A stretch of 44,845 bases of DNA, from contig JACPYA010000076.1 of assembly GCA_016196295.1 (NCBI GenBank), forward strand, positions 1 to 44,845, written 5' to 3'. This document shows positions 32,080-40,746 of the stretch, piece by piece; positions within the stretch are counted from its first letter, which is position 1, and every line of letters begins with the position of its first letter. The stretch is from Candidatus Peregrinibacteria bacterium. GTDB lineage: Bacteria > Patescibacteriota > Gracilibacteria > Peribacterales > Peribacteraceae. Under the pieces are notes generated by a model. The model did no database searches, was not told the DNA's origin, and saw nothing but the letters and a program-made list of their open reading frames with translations. Position numbers and translations under genes: made by a program.

Positions 32080-33273
32080 TTATGAAAGGAAGCGCACAAG
32101 ATCGGCGCCGGTATCGTTGCCCTGTTCATCTTTGATCATTTTGGGTTCCTGCGACGTTGCAAGGTGTTCCAAAAATTCACCGACCTTAGAGGCATTGAGA
32201 GATGATTTTTTTGTTTCCGCGAAGATCCAACCACTTCCCGTCACTTCCATTGCTAATTTTTCGCCTGTCCATTCAAGTGCATCGATGGTGATTTTCTTCC
32301 CTGCTGCCTTACCCCGTTTCCCAACGATTGTCCACGTTTTTCCGTTCACGATGATTTTTGCTTTATCTCCATGTGTCTCTATACGATAGGGTTTTCCATT
32401 GAAATTAAAGCTAAATATTCCGCTCAAGAGATCCATGGCAGGCGGGAGATCTTGAGGTTTCTCCGGGGACGCCGCGGGAGGAGGATTCTCGCCTGGCTTG
32501 TTTTGCCCCGCTGTGGCCGGAGCTTTTGGCTGCGGTTTGGGCGCTTCCTGTTTCATGCCATTGACCATCGTGTCAGCCAGAGGAACAAGTTCTTCGACGA
32601 TCAGGTTCGTACGACCGCTTTGATTTTTGATAAATTCAGCGACGAGATCGTTGTAAAAATCCTGCGATTCGTAGCCGGGCCGTTTCGCCTTCGCTTGCTT
32701 CGCATATCCTGTCAGCTTCTCGATCGCAGCGCTGTCGATACTCGGGTCTGCCGGATTGAAGAGCGGCTGGAGCCCGGCATTTTTCAGTGCAGAGCAGAGC
32801 ATCAGCGTATCCATTCCCAGGAACCCCGCGGCCATCGAGACGTAGCTTTCAATACTCTCTTTGAAGAAGGGAATTTTGATTTTCTTCAGTTGATTGACGA
32901 TCGGAGCCAAGTAATAGGATAGCTGATTCTGGAAATAACTCAGCTTTGTGATGAAAGTTTCAAACATTCCCGTAAATCGATCCAAAGTACCCACGACCAG
33001 TCCTGCGGTGGGTCCTGCAACGGTCGAAGCTGTCGCTTCCACTCCAGCTTTCAACGCGGTACCTGCCGCAGTTCCATTCATGCGATTTTCAATGTTCGAA
33101 AGCTGTTGTGCTTGGGTTTTCTTTTCCACCTTTTCACGCTGTCTTCGCGCGTCCGCTTCCACTCGCTCGCGTTCAGCCTCAGCAGGGGGTTTCCGTTGTT
33201 CCTGTGGTGCAACAGATGGCCTTGCGGGAGTGATGTTCGGAGCCTCTGGCGGGGTTTTGTCCGGGGGGGGCAT
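32080..33273 (-). CDS. First protein of the three-gene operon: Pro/Glu-rich head, helical middle, beta tail
   Basis: 397 residues. Residues 1-60 are Pro-, Arg- and Glu-rich and probably disordered or coiled. Residues 68-95 form a Gly/Ala-rich amphipathic stretch. About 100-245 is helical. A Pro/Ala linker (250-285) leads to a strand-rich C-terminal domain (FNGKPYRIETHGDKAKIIVNG, then KTWTIVG). No enzyme motif seen. The promoter with an operator-like inverted repeat is directly upstream; HPF is divergent. Confidence 0.7.
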   Translation of the reverse strand: MPPPDKTPPEAPNITPARPSVAPQEQRKPPAEAERERVEADARRQREKVEKKTQAQQLSNIENRMNGTAAGTALKAGVEATASTVAGPTAGLVVGTLDRFTGMFETFITKLSYFQNQLSYYLAPIVNQLKKIKIPFFKESIESYVSMAAGFLGMDTLMLCSALKNAGLQPLFNPADPSIDSAAIEKLTGYAKQAKAKRPGYESQDFYNDLVAEFIKNQSGRTNLIVEELVPLADTMVNGMKQEAPKPQPKAPATAGQNKPGENPPPAASPEKPQDLPPAMDLLSGIFSFNFNGKPYRIETHGDKAKIIVNGKTWTIVGKRGKAAGKKITIDALEWTGEKLAMEVTGSGWIFAETKKSSLNASKVGEFLEHLATSQEPKMIKDEQGNDTGADLVRFLS

Positions 33274-33286
33274 TGCGAATCAATAA

Positions 33287-33308
33287 ATCTATGTATTTTA
33301 GCATAGAT
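33287..33308 (-). promoter_or_regulatory. Promoter of the three-gene operon with 7-bp inverted repeat across the -10
   Basis: ATCTATG-N8-CATAGAT is perfect, and the N8 contains TAAAAT (minus strand, 33295-33300). TTGTAA lies 17 bp further upstream as the -35. A protein bound to the repeat would block RNA polymerase (inference). Confidence 0.6.
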
Positions 33309-33348
33309 ACGCCATTTTTACAACGTTCGGAGCGGGTGCGATTTATGC

Positions 33349-33354
33349 TAGGAT
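33349..33354 (+). promoter_or_regulatory. -10-like box of the HPF gene
   Basis: TAGGAT, followed by a C/U-rich leader (33361-33381, 19 of 21) before the ATG. Confidence 0.4.
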
Positions 33355-33381
33355 ACGCCATTCCATTCCTCTCTTTTTCAC

Positions 33382-33744
33382 ATGAATGTCCAACACTTTG
33401 AGAAGGGACTGCACTATTCGGACCGCGAGTTTTTGCTTCTGGCGAAGAAAATCGGGCGGCTTGCCACGTACTGCGAGCGTCTCAAGGATGAAGCGTCGTG
33501 GATCCGCATCGATGCGGATCGCCGCCCCACCGAAAAAGCACAAGATCGAATAAAAGTGACGATCACCGTGGAACTTCCGAAGGCGGCATTTCGGGTGGAA
33601 TCGCGCCGATCCACGGCTTTGCGAGCTATCGATCGCTGCATCGAAAAACTCGAACCCCAAATCAAGCGGTACAAAGAGATGCACACGGGCAAAGGGAGAG
33701 CGAGAACGCATTACATGCGAGCGAGGAAAAAGCGCGCCGCATAA
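33382..33744 (+). CDS. hpf: Ribosome hibernation-promoting factor, short S30AE type
   Basis: 120 residues. The S30AE pattern is present: a helix with a conserved KKIGRLATYCERL stretch, strand pairs ending in DRIKVTITVELP, and the final helix AIDRCIEKLEPQIKRYKEMH. The basic tail (GRARTHYMRARKKR) suits rRNA contact. It binds the 30S decoding region and silences ribosomes in starvation. It lacks the dimerisation domain of long HPF. Divergent from the three-gene operon. Confidence 0.8.
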   Translation: MNVQHFEKGLHYSDREFLLLAKKIGRLATYCERLKDEASWIRIDADRRPTEKAQDRIKVTITVELPKAAFRVESRRSTALRAIDRCIEKLEPQIKRYKEMHTGKGRARTHYMRARKKRAA

Positions 33745-33757
33745 GTGCAAAGTGCTG

Positions 33758-33763
33758 TATAAT
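33758..33763 (+). promoter_or_regulatory. -10 box of the PKD-7TM gene
   Basis: Exact TATAAT, 7 nt before the ATG at 33771, the clearest leaderless promoter in the window. Confidence 0.65.
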
Positions 33764-33770
33764 GCCGCGT

Positions 33771-35303
33771 ATGCAGAAAACGATCGCCGCGATCGGTCTC
33801 GCGTTCCTCATGCCTCTGCTCGTCTCCGCACAGGAGGCCGACGATCTTCCCGAAGCGGATGTCGTGGAGGAGTCGGGCGCCATCCGCGCCGTCATTCGGG
33901 GCCCGGAAGATATCGCCGTCGGCCGCACCATCATTTTGGATGCCTCAGCCAGCCGCATCGTCGGCGAGAACGTGCAGTACCGGTGGTACGTGGGGAGTTC
34001 CTTCCAGCCGATCAGCCGCACATTGGAGGCCGTCTACACGCCCGAACAGCCCGGAGCGCTCATCTTTCGCCTGGTCATCCACTCGACGATCGACGGGCAA
34101 GTTCAGGAGTCCGAGACGGAACACCAGGTCATCGTATTTGATCGCAAGATCGTCCTCATCGCCGATCCGGCGATCCCGAAAGACAAGCTGGAGCTCCACG
34201 CGAAGTCGGCGGATGCCGCGGGCGTGTACCTGAAAGTCCTGCAGCCACAGGCGGAGACGACGCCGCTCGGGACGGAAGAGGCGCTCTTCAACCTGCTCTC
34301 GGAACGCACGACCGCGCTCGTGGATGCGGAGGCAACCATCATCTGGACGGATGGCATCGCGGGGCTTCAGGCGCTCATGCGATCCGCCGAGGGCAATCCC
34401 GAGCGCCTCACGTCCATTCAGAATCAGTCGATCATGCTCATCACCGAGCAGAGCCTGCAGACCCTCGCGCGCACGGCTCGCGGACCGTTCTCCATCCTCC
34501 GCCCCCGGCAGATCCTCGTCACGCGTCCGGAAGCCATCCATCCGCTTCTGACAGCGGAAAACATGGAGACGTTCCTGCAGGAGTTGATCCAGCGCGACAT
34601 CGGCCACCTCATCGTCGATGCGACGACTGCGGGCGTTCGCCCGTGGAACCTGCTCTCCTCGCTTGTGAACTACATGCTCACGCACGGCGTCTCCAGCCAG
34701 ACCGTCATCCTCCTTCTCGTGCTCCCGATCATCGCGACGATCCTCGCGTTCATGAAACAGGTGATCGGCATCACGACCTTCGGGCTCTTCGCCCCGTCCA
34801 TCGTGGTGCTCAGCTTCCTCGTGCTCGGGTGGTGGGTCGGCGTCATCTTCCTGCTCTTCATCCTCTCGACGGGGTATGTGACGCGCATGTTCATGCGCCG
34901 GTGGCGCCTCCTCTATATACCCAAGGTCGCGATCATCCTGACCGTCGTCAGTATCACGCTCCTCCTGTTGCTCGGCCTCGGCGCGTTCTACGGCATCGCG
35001 TTCAACCGCGACACGGTGTTCGTGCTGCTCATCATGTCTACCCTCGCGGAGAGCTTCTTGAACTTGAAAACGGAGGAAGGGTGGTACACGGCGGTGCTGG
35101 AAGTGGGGGAGACGATCCTCGTCGCGCTCCTCTGCGTGTTCATCATCCAGTGGCCGTCATTCCAATCGATGCTGCTCGCGTATCCGGAGCTGATCCTCCT
35201 CACGATCGTCGCAAACGTCTTCCTCGGACGGTGGACGGGACTGCGGATCGTGGAATATTTCCGATTTAGAGAAGTGTTCCGCCATCTTCAGGAGGAGGAA
35301 TGA
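33771..35303 (+). CDS. Exported PKD-like domain fused to a seven-helix membrane domain (7TM_transglut type)
   Basis: 510 residues from the ATG at 33771. Residues 1-20 are a signal peptide. About 38-124 is a PKD/Ig-like sandwich (GRTIILDASAS and YRWYVG are classic). About 126-290 is an alpha/beta region. About 311-495 holds seven helices with GITTFGLFAPSIVVLSFLVLG, matching the 7TM module usually fused to an inactive transglutaminase. Such modules are encoded with ATP-grasp peptide ligases and peptidases, exactly as found next door. A role in making or exporting a peptide-modified product is inferred. Confidence 0.75.
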   Translation: MQKTIAAIGLAFLMPLLVSAQEADDLPEADVVEESGAIRAVIRGPEDIAVGRTIILDASASRIVGENVQYRWYVGSSFQPISRTLEAVYTPEQPGALIFRLVIHSTIDGQVQESETEHQVIVFDRKIVLIADPAIPKDKLELHAKSADAAGVYLKVLQPQAETTPLGTEEALFNLLSERTTALVDAEATIIWTDGIAGLQALMRSAEGNPERLTSIQNQSIMLITEQSLQTLARTARGPFSILRPRQILVTRPEAIHPLLTAENMETFLQELIQRDIGHLIVDATTAGVRPWNLLSSLVNYMLTHGVSSQTVILLLVLPIIATILAFMKQVIGITTFGLFAPSIVVLSFLVLGWWVGVIFLLFILSTGYVTRMFMRRWRLLYIPKVAIILTVVSITLLLLLGLGAFYGIAFNRDTVFVLLIMSTLAESFLNLKTEEGWYTAVLEVGETILVALLCVFIIQWPSFQSMLLAYPELILLTIVANVFLGRWTGLRIVEYFRFREVFRHLQEEE

Positions 35304-35420
35304 TTTTTGAATTGTTGAATTGTTACATTGGTGCATTGTTCGCAAGCGATTACCAAACTTTATGACATCGATCCTCACAACAGGCTTAGCTAACAATGTA
35401 ACACTGTAGCAATGTAATTT
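35304..35420. repeat. Locus-private word repeat (word TTACATTG)
   Basis: GAATTGTTGAATTGTTACATTG on the left (35309-35330, in two overlapping units) and AACAATGTAACACTG, AGCAATGTAA on the right form a long imperfect hairpin between the two co-directional genes. Confidence 0.5.
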
Positions 35421-37808
35421 ATGCTCCCATTTTTCTCATCACGCGGCGTCCTCGGATTGAATGCGCGCAATCTGCTCTACATCAAGCCGTTCAATCCCCG
35501 CAAAGCGGTCGCGTTCGCGGATGACAAACTGAAAACGAAGGCATTCCTCGCGGCGCGCGGCATTCCGGTTGCGAAAATCTACGCGAAGATCGAGACCCGG
35601 GCACAGCTTCAGGCGTTTGATTTCGCTGCACTCCCCGATGAGTGTGTCCTGAAGCCAAACTACGGTTTCGGCGGCGAGGGGATTTTGATCCTCAAAGGAC
35701 GCAAGGACGGGGAGTTTCTGGTCCAGGGCAAGAAGCCGATCTCCGATCTCGAGCTCCGCGAGCACATCGAGGACATCCTCGACGGAAAATTTTCCATCAG
35801 CGGGCGAGCCGACACCGCCTTCTTCGAAAAAATCCTCGTCGCGGACCCCGCATTCGCGCCCTTTCGACCCACGGGACTGCCCGACATCCGCATCGTCGTC
35901 TTCAATCTCGTGCCGATCATGGCGATGATCCGCATTCCGACCGCGCAGAGCTCGGGCAAGGCCAATGTCCACCTCGGGGGCATTGGCATTGGCATCGATA
36001 TTGCAAAAGGAGTCACCACCCACGCGACGCAGTACAACAAGATCCTCAAGGAGCTGCCGCACGGCGGTTCCCCCGCGGGCATCGCGATTCCCCGCTGGGA
36101 AGAGATGCTTCTTATTTCCTCGCGCATCCAGCAAATCACGAACATCGGCTACCTGGCGGTCGATCTGACCCTCGACGCCGACCAGGGCCCGGCGCTCCTG
36201 GAGGTCAATGCGCGCGCAGGACTGATGCTCCAGGTCGCGAATCTCGCGCCGCTTCGGTCGCGCCTCGAACGGGTGGAAGGATTGAAGGTCAGCTCACCGG
36301 AGAAAGCCGTGCGCATCGCGCAGGATCTTTTCGGCGAGAAAGTGCGTACGCGCAAAGAAGAGGAAGGCGGACAGAAGCCGCTCCTCGGCACGCGCGAAGT
36401 GATCGTCATCTCCGGTGCGGGCGTGACGATCTCCGTGCCGAGCATCATCGCTCCGTACGAAGAGCGTTCCGTTTTCTCACCCGATCTCGTGGAGGAATTG
36501 CGCAAAGCGAACGGGCTCGACGTGGAAGACGAAGAAGAGGGGACATACCGCGTGAAGTTTTCGCTCGCGGGCAAAAAGATCCAGACGCTTGTGCACGAGG
36601 GCACCGTTCCGGTTCCCTCCGCTCGCGCGCTCATCGGGCGCCGGGACCTCTCCGGGTTCCTCATCGATCCCGTGAAGGAGACGAAGCATTCGCTCGTCGG
36701 CCTTGCGGTGCGGGAAGATCTCCGCGCGGTCGATAACGTGCTCGCCATGGCCGACAGGGCGCTTCTGCCGCTGAAGCAATTGAAGCCCACGAACCTGCAG
36801 GAGGAGCGCCAGAAAGCGACGAGCGACCGCGCCTACAACCCCGTCTTCAGCTTCCCGCCGCTCCCCGAAAACATCGACGAGCTCGAACAGCGGCTCTCCG
36901 GCCTCGTGCCGGATGACACGCCGCTCGGGATCCTCTTCCAGAAGAAGAGGCGCGAACTCCTCACGCGCATCTCGCTCTTCCGTGCGCGTGGCAATGCCGT
37001 GCGGTTCACCGAAGCATCGCTCTCGCTCTACGGCTCTCCGAGCGCGGTCCTCCTCTCCCATGCCGCCGCAGTGCTGCGCTCACGGATCGCGTGCGACCTC
37101 CCCGCGAGCGAAGGAAAAGTCCTGGATGCGGCCGCCGCCTCCGTGCGCTTCGAGCAAGCACTGGAGCAGTACGGCCTCCACGAGTGGCAGGTGCAGGTGC
37201 GGCCCGGCGTCGTCTCCGACTGTACCGTGGGGCGCAAGCGCGTGTACCTGCGGCAATCCGCCACCTTCACCCAAGCGCGTCTGGAAGCGCTGATCGCGCA
37301 TGAGATCGAGACGCACGCGCTGACGCAGGTCAATGGAGACCATCAGCCTTTTGAACTCCTGCACATCGGCACCGCGAACTACATGGATACGCAGGAAGGT
37401 CTCGCGATCTATAACCAAAACGCCGTGCTCTCGCCGCATCACGACAAGCGCTACGATCCCGCGAAGAACGTCCTCGCCGTGGCGTACGCGCTTGACCACT
37501 CCTTCGCGGATGTCCGCCGGTACCTGGAAGAAGGGCTCTCCTACGCTCCCGACGCGGCGCTCATGCGCGCGATCCGCCTCAAGCGCGGCATGGGCGACAC
37601 GTCCGAGCCCGGAGCGTTCACGCGTGACATCGTCTACTTCCGCGGGTTCCGCGCGGTCGAACGCTTCGCGGAAGAAGGAGGGGATTTGAAACGTTTGTAT
37701 GTGGGCAAAGTTGCGGTGGAGGATCTTCCTCTTATCGAGCAGATTCCGGGGTTGAAACAACCGCTCGTGCTGCCGGAGTTTTTGAGAATGGCGAAGAAAG
37801 GCAAATAG
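35421..37808 (+). CDS. Triple fusion: ATP-grasp ligase / RimB-like domain / DUF1704 metallopeptidase
   Basis: 795 residues. The alpha-L-glutamate-ligase-like ATP-grasp spans about 1-305 (VLKPNYGFGGEG 76-87, DIRIVVFNLVP 155-165, LEVNARAGL 260-268). A RimB-like retropepsin-fold domain follows at about 322-420 (GRRDLSGFLIDP 406-417); its usual DTGA reads ISGAG, so the aspartyl active site looks lost. The DUF1704/MATCAP peptidase spans about 435-795, with zinc motif HEIETH (627-632) and the QEGLA motif (658-662). Ligase and peptidase in one chain suggest addition and removal of amino acids on the same target (inference). Confidence 0.85.
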   Translation: MLPFFSSRGVLGLNARNLLYIKPFNPRKAVAFADDKLKTKAFLAARGIPVAKIYAKIETRAQLQAFDFAALPDECVLKPNYGFGGEGILILKGRKDGEFLVQGKKPISDLELREHIEDILDGKFSISGRADTAFFEKILVADPAFAPFRPTGLPDIRIVVFNLVPIMAMIRIPTAQSSGKANVHLGGIGIGIDIAKGVTTHATQYNKILKELPHGGSPAGIAIPRWEEMLLISSRIQQITNIGYLAVDLTLDADQGPALLEVNARAGLMLQVANLAPLRSRLERVEGLKVSSPEKAVRIAQDLFGEKVRTRKEEEGGQKPLLGTREVIVISGAGVTISVPSIIAPYEERSVFSPDLVEELRKANGLDVEDEEEGTYRVKFSLAGKKIQTLVHEGTVPVPSARALIGRRDLSGFLIDPVKETKHSLVGLAVREDLRAVDNVLAMADRALLPLKQLKPTNLQEERQKATSDRAYNPVFSFPPLPENIDELEQRLSGLVPDDTPLGILFQKKRRELLTRISLFRARGNAVRFTEASLSLYGSPSAVLLSHAAAVLRSRIACDLPASEGKVLDAAAASVRFEQALEQYGLHEWQVQVRPGVVSDCTVGRKRVYLRQSATFTQARLEALIAHEIETHALTQVNGDHQPFELLHIGTANYMDTQEGLAIYNQNAVLSPHHDKRYDPAKNVLAVAYALDHSFADVRRYLEEGLSYAPDAALMRAIRLKRGMGDTSEPGAFTRDIVYFRGFRAVERFAEEGGDLKRLYVGKVAVEDLPLIEQIPGLKQPLVLPEFLRMAKKGK

Positions 37809-37814
37809 GACGAG

Positions 37815-37903
37815 GAAAATCAGAGTGGGCATACCTGCCCGCGGATCATAAAAAAATCATGAACAATAGAATCCGCGGGGTAGTAACCCCGCTCTGATTT
37901 TTC
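37815..37903. terminator. Cruciform bidirectional terminator
   Basis: The outer arms are AAAATCAGAG / CTCTGATTTT and the middle arms CCGCGGAT / ATCCGCGG. Each side also carries its own small hairpin (GGGCA-tacc-TGCCC; GCGGGGT-agt-AACCCCGC). A-run and T-run ends suit termination on both strands between convergent genes. Confidence 0.75.
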
Positions 37904-37921
37904 GTTGTGTCCTTGTGCTTC

Positions 37922-38959
37922 CTAAAGAGAATCCTCCCACTTCACCCGTTCCAACGTCGGCTGAGCGGTGATCCACGTCAGTCCCTGTGCGAAGACGAGC
38001 GGCTGCCCGTGCTTGTCCTCAAAGGTAAACCACTGATCGGTGGAGCGTTTTTTCCATCGCCCGTGCTGCACCGTGCCGCTGCGAAAGAGGAGCGCCTTGC
38101 CTTCGCCCGTGACCGAGATCTCCAACCGTCCGAAGGAACCGATATTCGTCACGGGGATTTCCAGGAGCAGCACGTTCTTCGGTTGTGCCCGACTGACGGT
38201 GAAGCCATTGGTTCGCTCGTAGGATTGCGTGAAGAAGTCATAGGCGTACGAAATATTATTGGTGATGTTGAGCAGATTGATCGAGATCTTGAGCGCCCCC
38301 GAGCCACTGGGAGCGGCTCCCACGTGGTACGGCGGCCACCGGAGCGTCTTTGCAGTCGCATTCGTCAGGAGGCTTTCGAGCCCCTTGTCGTCGATGAAGA
38401 GGTTATGCGGAGCGGCGATGCCGTCGTCGCGCATAAATTCCTTGTCATGCGCGAGACCATTGACCGCAAAGACGATGCCGATCTCTTGGACCCGGGCAAA
38501 TGCCTCCGGACTGCCGCCCGCATGAATCTGCGGCGGACCCCACGGGAGGAACGCGTCGAGGAAGTACGGGCGCAGCGACCGGACGGGACCGATCAGTTTC
38601 GGGAGCTTCTTCAGATCGTAGAGGACGTTGAAGCGCGTGATGAACCCCTCCACGGGCATTTCGAAAATCATCAGCGCGTCCTCGAGTCCCTGATGGTAGG
38701 GGCGCGCACGTTCGTGATTTTCGATGATGACGGACACGAGAGATCGCTTGCGCCACGCACTGGGGATCAAGCTCAAACGCGAGAGAAATCCGCCCGGATT
38801 TTCGGCTTGGATGCCGGGAAGAGGGGTGTGCGCGGGCTCGGGGCCGAACGAGCGGTATGCGAGGACACTCGCGATGCCAATGCACGCGATAAGCAGCGCG
38901 ATGAAGGGTCGTGAACGAAACATCATGCGGCTACGCGATGAGGGCGTGGGGATGGTCAT
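37922..38959 (-). CDS. DUF3048 (YerB-like) exported protein
   Basis: 345 residues. A signal anchor spans about 17-35, then the DUF3048 core: VIIENHERARPYHQGLEDA, EGFITRFNVLYD and IGPVRSLRPYFLDAF. The second half (about 215-335) is the C-terminal beta domain. The family occurs in the envelope of Gram-positives and CPR; its role is unknown, possibly cell-wall related. TAAAAT lies 9 nt before the ATG. Confidence 0.85.
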   Translation of the reverse strand: MTIPTPSSRSRMMFRSRPFIALLIACIGIASVLAYRSFGPEPAHTPLPGIQAENPGGFLSRLSLIPSAWRKRSLVSVIIENHERARPYHQGLEDALMIFEMPVEGFITRFNVLYDLKKLPKLIGPVRSLRPYFLDAFLPWGPPQIHAGGSPEAFARVQEIGIVFAVNGLAHDKEFMRDDGIAAPHNLFIDDKGLESLLTNATAKTLRWPPYHVGAAPSGSGALKISINLLNITNNISYAYDFFTQSYERTNGFTVSRAQPKNVLLLEIPVTNIGSFGRLEISVTGEGKALLFRSGTVQHGRWKKRSTDQWFTFEDKHGQPLVFAQGLTWITAQPTLERVKWEDSL

Positions 38960-38968
38960 TCTCAGAAG

Positions 38969-38974
38969 ATTTTA
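38969..38974 (-). promoter_or_regulatory. -10 box of the DUF3048 gene
   Basis: TATAAAAT on the minus strand with 9 nt to the ATG. Confidence 0.5.
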
Positions 38975-39073
38975 TAGCGGCGTAGCCCCGCATCTTCATT
39001 GAAGAAGATTCATCGAAGCGCCACTGAACGAAACAAAAATATTGCAGGTGGGAAGGTGCGGGGCGAAGCCGTA

Positions 39074-39790
39074 TTACTTCTTCTCCTTGCCGGCAGCTTT
39101 GTCTTTCGCAGGGGCACCGGCCTCCGCAGTCGGCGCGGCACCTTCCTTCGGCGCTTCTCCTTCCGGCGTCGTACCCGCTGCCGCCGCCGCGGCTGCCGCT
39201 TCCTCCGGTGTCGGTGTCGGCGGTGCGATCTCCTCTTCCTTGCGCGGCTCTTGGACGGTCGCGAGCACCGTCTCGGGTCCTTCCATGACCGTCACGCCCT
39301 TCGGCAGCTTCAAAGCCGAGACTTTCACGGTGTCGTGGAACTCCGCGAGGCCGGAGACATCCACTGGGAGATCGTGGGGGAGATCGGCTGGCAGACAGCG
39401 CACGCGCACGTGATCGTGCGAAGCGACGAAGATGGCGCCGAGCTCCTTGACGGCGATCGGCTCGCCCTCGAAGCGAACAGGCACCGTCGTTTCGATCTCT
39501 TTCTTCATATCGACCGCGTAGAAATCGACGTGCGTCTCGCGGCCGGACACGGGATCAAACGTGATGTCCTTGATGAGGACCGGGATCCTCTTGCCCGCGA
39601 CATCGAGCTCGATCAACGTGCTCTCGCCCGCCTTCACGAAGGCTTTGTGGAGCGGCATGATGGGGCACTCGATCTGCAGATTCTTCACTTCGCTGCCGTA
39701 GACGACGCACGGCACGGAGCCGGCCGCACGCAATGTGCGGGGCGTCAGCTTGTCTCTACGGGCCTGTGCGGAGAGTTTGACCATTTCCAT
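39074..39790 (-). CDS. rplY: Ribosomal protein bL25 (CTC/TL5 form)
   Basis: 238 residues from the ATG at 39790 (a TTG two codons earlier is possible). The amino 5S-rRNA-binding domain is about 1-92 (LRAAGSVPCVVYGSEVKNLQ; FVKAGESTLIELDV; HVDFYAVDM). The second TL5-type domain is about 95-185. The tail (190-238) is Glu-, Pro-, Ala- and Lys-rich with an eight-Ala run, longer than usual and probably disordered. Confidence 0.92.
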   Translation of the reverse strand: MEMVKLSAQARRDKLTPRTLRAAGSVPCVVYGSEVKNLQIECPIMPLHKAFVKAGESTLIELDVAGKRIPVLIKDITFDPVSGRETHVDFYAVDMKKEIETTVPVRFEGEPIAVKELGAIFVASHDHVRVRCLPADLPHDLPVDVSGLAEFHDTVKVSALKLPKGVTVMEGPETVLATVQEPRKEEEIAPPTPTPEEAAAAAAAAGTTPEGEAPKEGAAPTAEAGAPAKDKAAGKEKK

Positions 39791-39841
39791 CGGCAACCCA
39801 GGGTAAACGGAATTCGGTTATTGGTCAATGGAGTCGCCGGG

Positions 39842-39908
39842 AGTGACCGAGGGGACCGAAGAAGCCGAGGTTGCCGAGGTGTTCCGCACGTCGGTCCCCT
39901 CGGTCCCA
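39842..39908. terminator. Hairpin with 15-bp exact stem (word GACCGAGG)
   Basis: GACCGAGGGGACCGA (39845-39859) and its exact complement (39891-39905). Each arm is itself a near-tandem of GACCGA, and the loop repeats GCCGAGG. It lies just downstream of the glycosyltransferase stop (minus strand). Confidence 0.65.
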
Positions 39909-39912
39909 CCGG

Positions 39913-40746
39913 TCACTTCGGTACCCTCAACCCCTTCCACTTCCAGAAGTACCAGAGGGCGCTTTTGAGGTGAATGCGCACCGTTTTCTTGGTGAACAAG
40001 CTGAGGATGCCGCCTTCGCTGAGACGGCCTTTGCGGTCGCCTGCCACGACGTCCGGGAAGTACACCACCCGTTTCCCGGCTGTCCACGTTCGGCGGCACA
40101 GGTCCATGTCTTCGAAGAAGAGGAAAAAGTGCGGGTCGAAGCCCCCCAGCGCCTGAAAGAAATCCTTGCGGATGAGGAAGCACGCTCCCACGACCCAATC
40201 GACGTCTCGCGTGACGCTGGAGTCCGTCTCTTTTTCCAAATACCTGTCTACGCGCTCCGGGAAGAAGGTGATCAAAAATGTCCGCTTGATGAACACGTCC
40301 GGCATGCTCGGGAACTTTCGAAACGACGGGCGGATTGTCCCGTCCGGGTGCACGAGCTTCGGCGCGAGGATGCCGATTCCGGGGTCATTCTCCATCTTCG
40401 CGACCATCTTTTCGAGGCCGGTCGGCTCCAGCTGATTATCCGGGTTGATGATAAGGAAATATTTGCCCCGCGCACCGCGAATCCCGAGTTCATTGCCCTG
40501 TCCGTACCCGCGATTCATCGCCGACTCCACGATCTTCACCTTCGCATTTCCTTTGAATTGATTGCGGATCCATCCGATCGATTCATCGTCGCTGTGATTA
40601 TCCACGACGATGATCTCTATGCGATCGGCGATGGTCTGCGCGAGCAGCGCGCGGATACAACCGAGGGTATCTCGCGGAGATCGGTAATTGAGAATGATGG
40701 CGGAGACACGTCGGTCGCGACCGACCGTGTCGGAGACGAGGGGCAT
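39913..40746 (-). CDS. Family 2 glycosyltransferase
   Basis: 277 residues from the ATG at 40746. GT-A core: SAIILNYRSPRDTLGCI, VVDNHSDDES (nucleotide-sugar binding), INPDNQL (the DXD-like site) and VGACFLIRKDFFQALGGFDPHFFLFFEDMDL-type text in shorter pieces (GGFDPHFF, FFEDMDLCRR), the rhamnosyltransferase-like subgroup signature. It transfers a sugar in polysaccharide or surface-glycan synthesis. It is soluble or peripheral, with a hydrophobic C-terminal helix. Confidence 0.92.
   Translation of the reverse strand: MPLVSDTVGRDRRVSAIILNYRSPRDTLGCIRALLAQTIADRIEIIVVDNHSDDESIGWIRNQFKGNAKVKIVESAMNRGYGQGNELGIRGARGKYFLIINPDNQLEPTGLEKMVAKMENDPGIGILAPKLVHPDGTIRPSFRKFPSMPDVFIKRTFLITFFPERVDRYLEKETDSSVTRDVDWVVGACFLIRKDFFQALGGFDPHFFLFFEDMDLCRRTWTAGKRVVYFPDVVAGDRKGRLSEGGILSLFTKKTVRIHLKSALWYFWKWKGLRVPK

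Noticed and set aside
33498-33770. Extended start of the PKD-7TM protein inside the HPF gene
   Set aside because: The added 91 residues are HPF in another frame. A signal peptide starts at 33771 behind a TATAAT.
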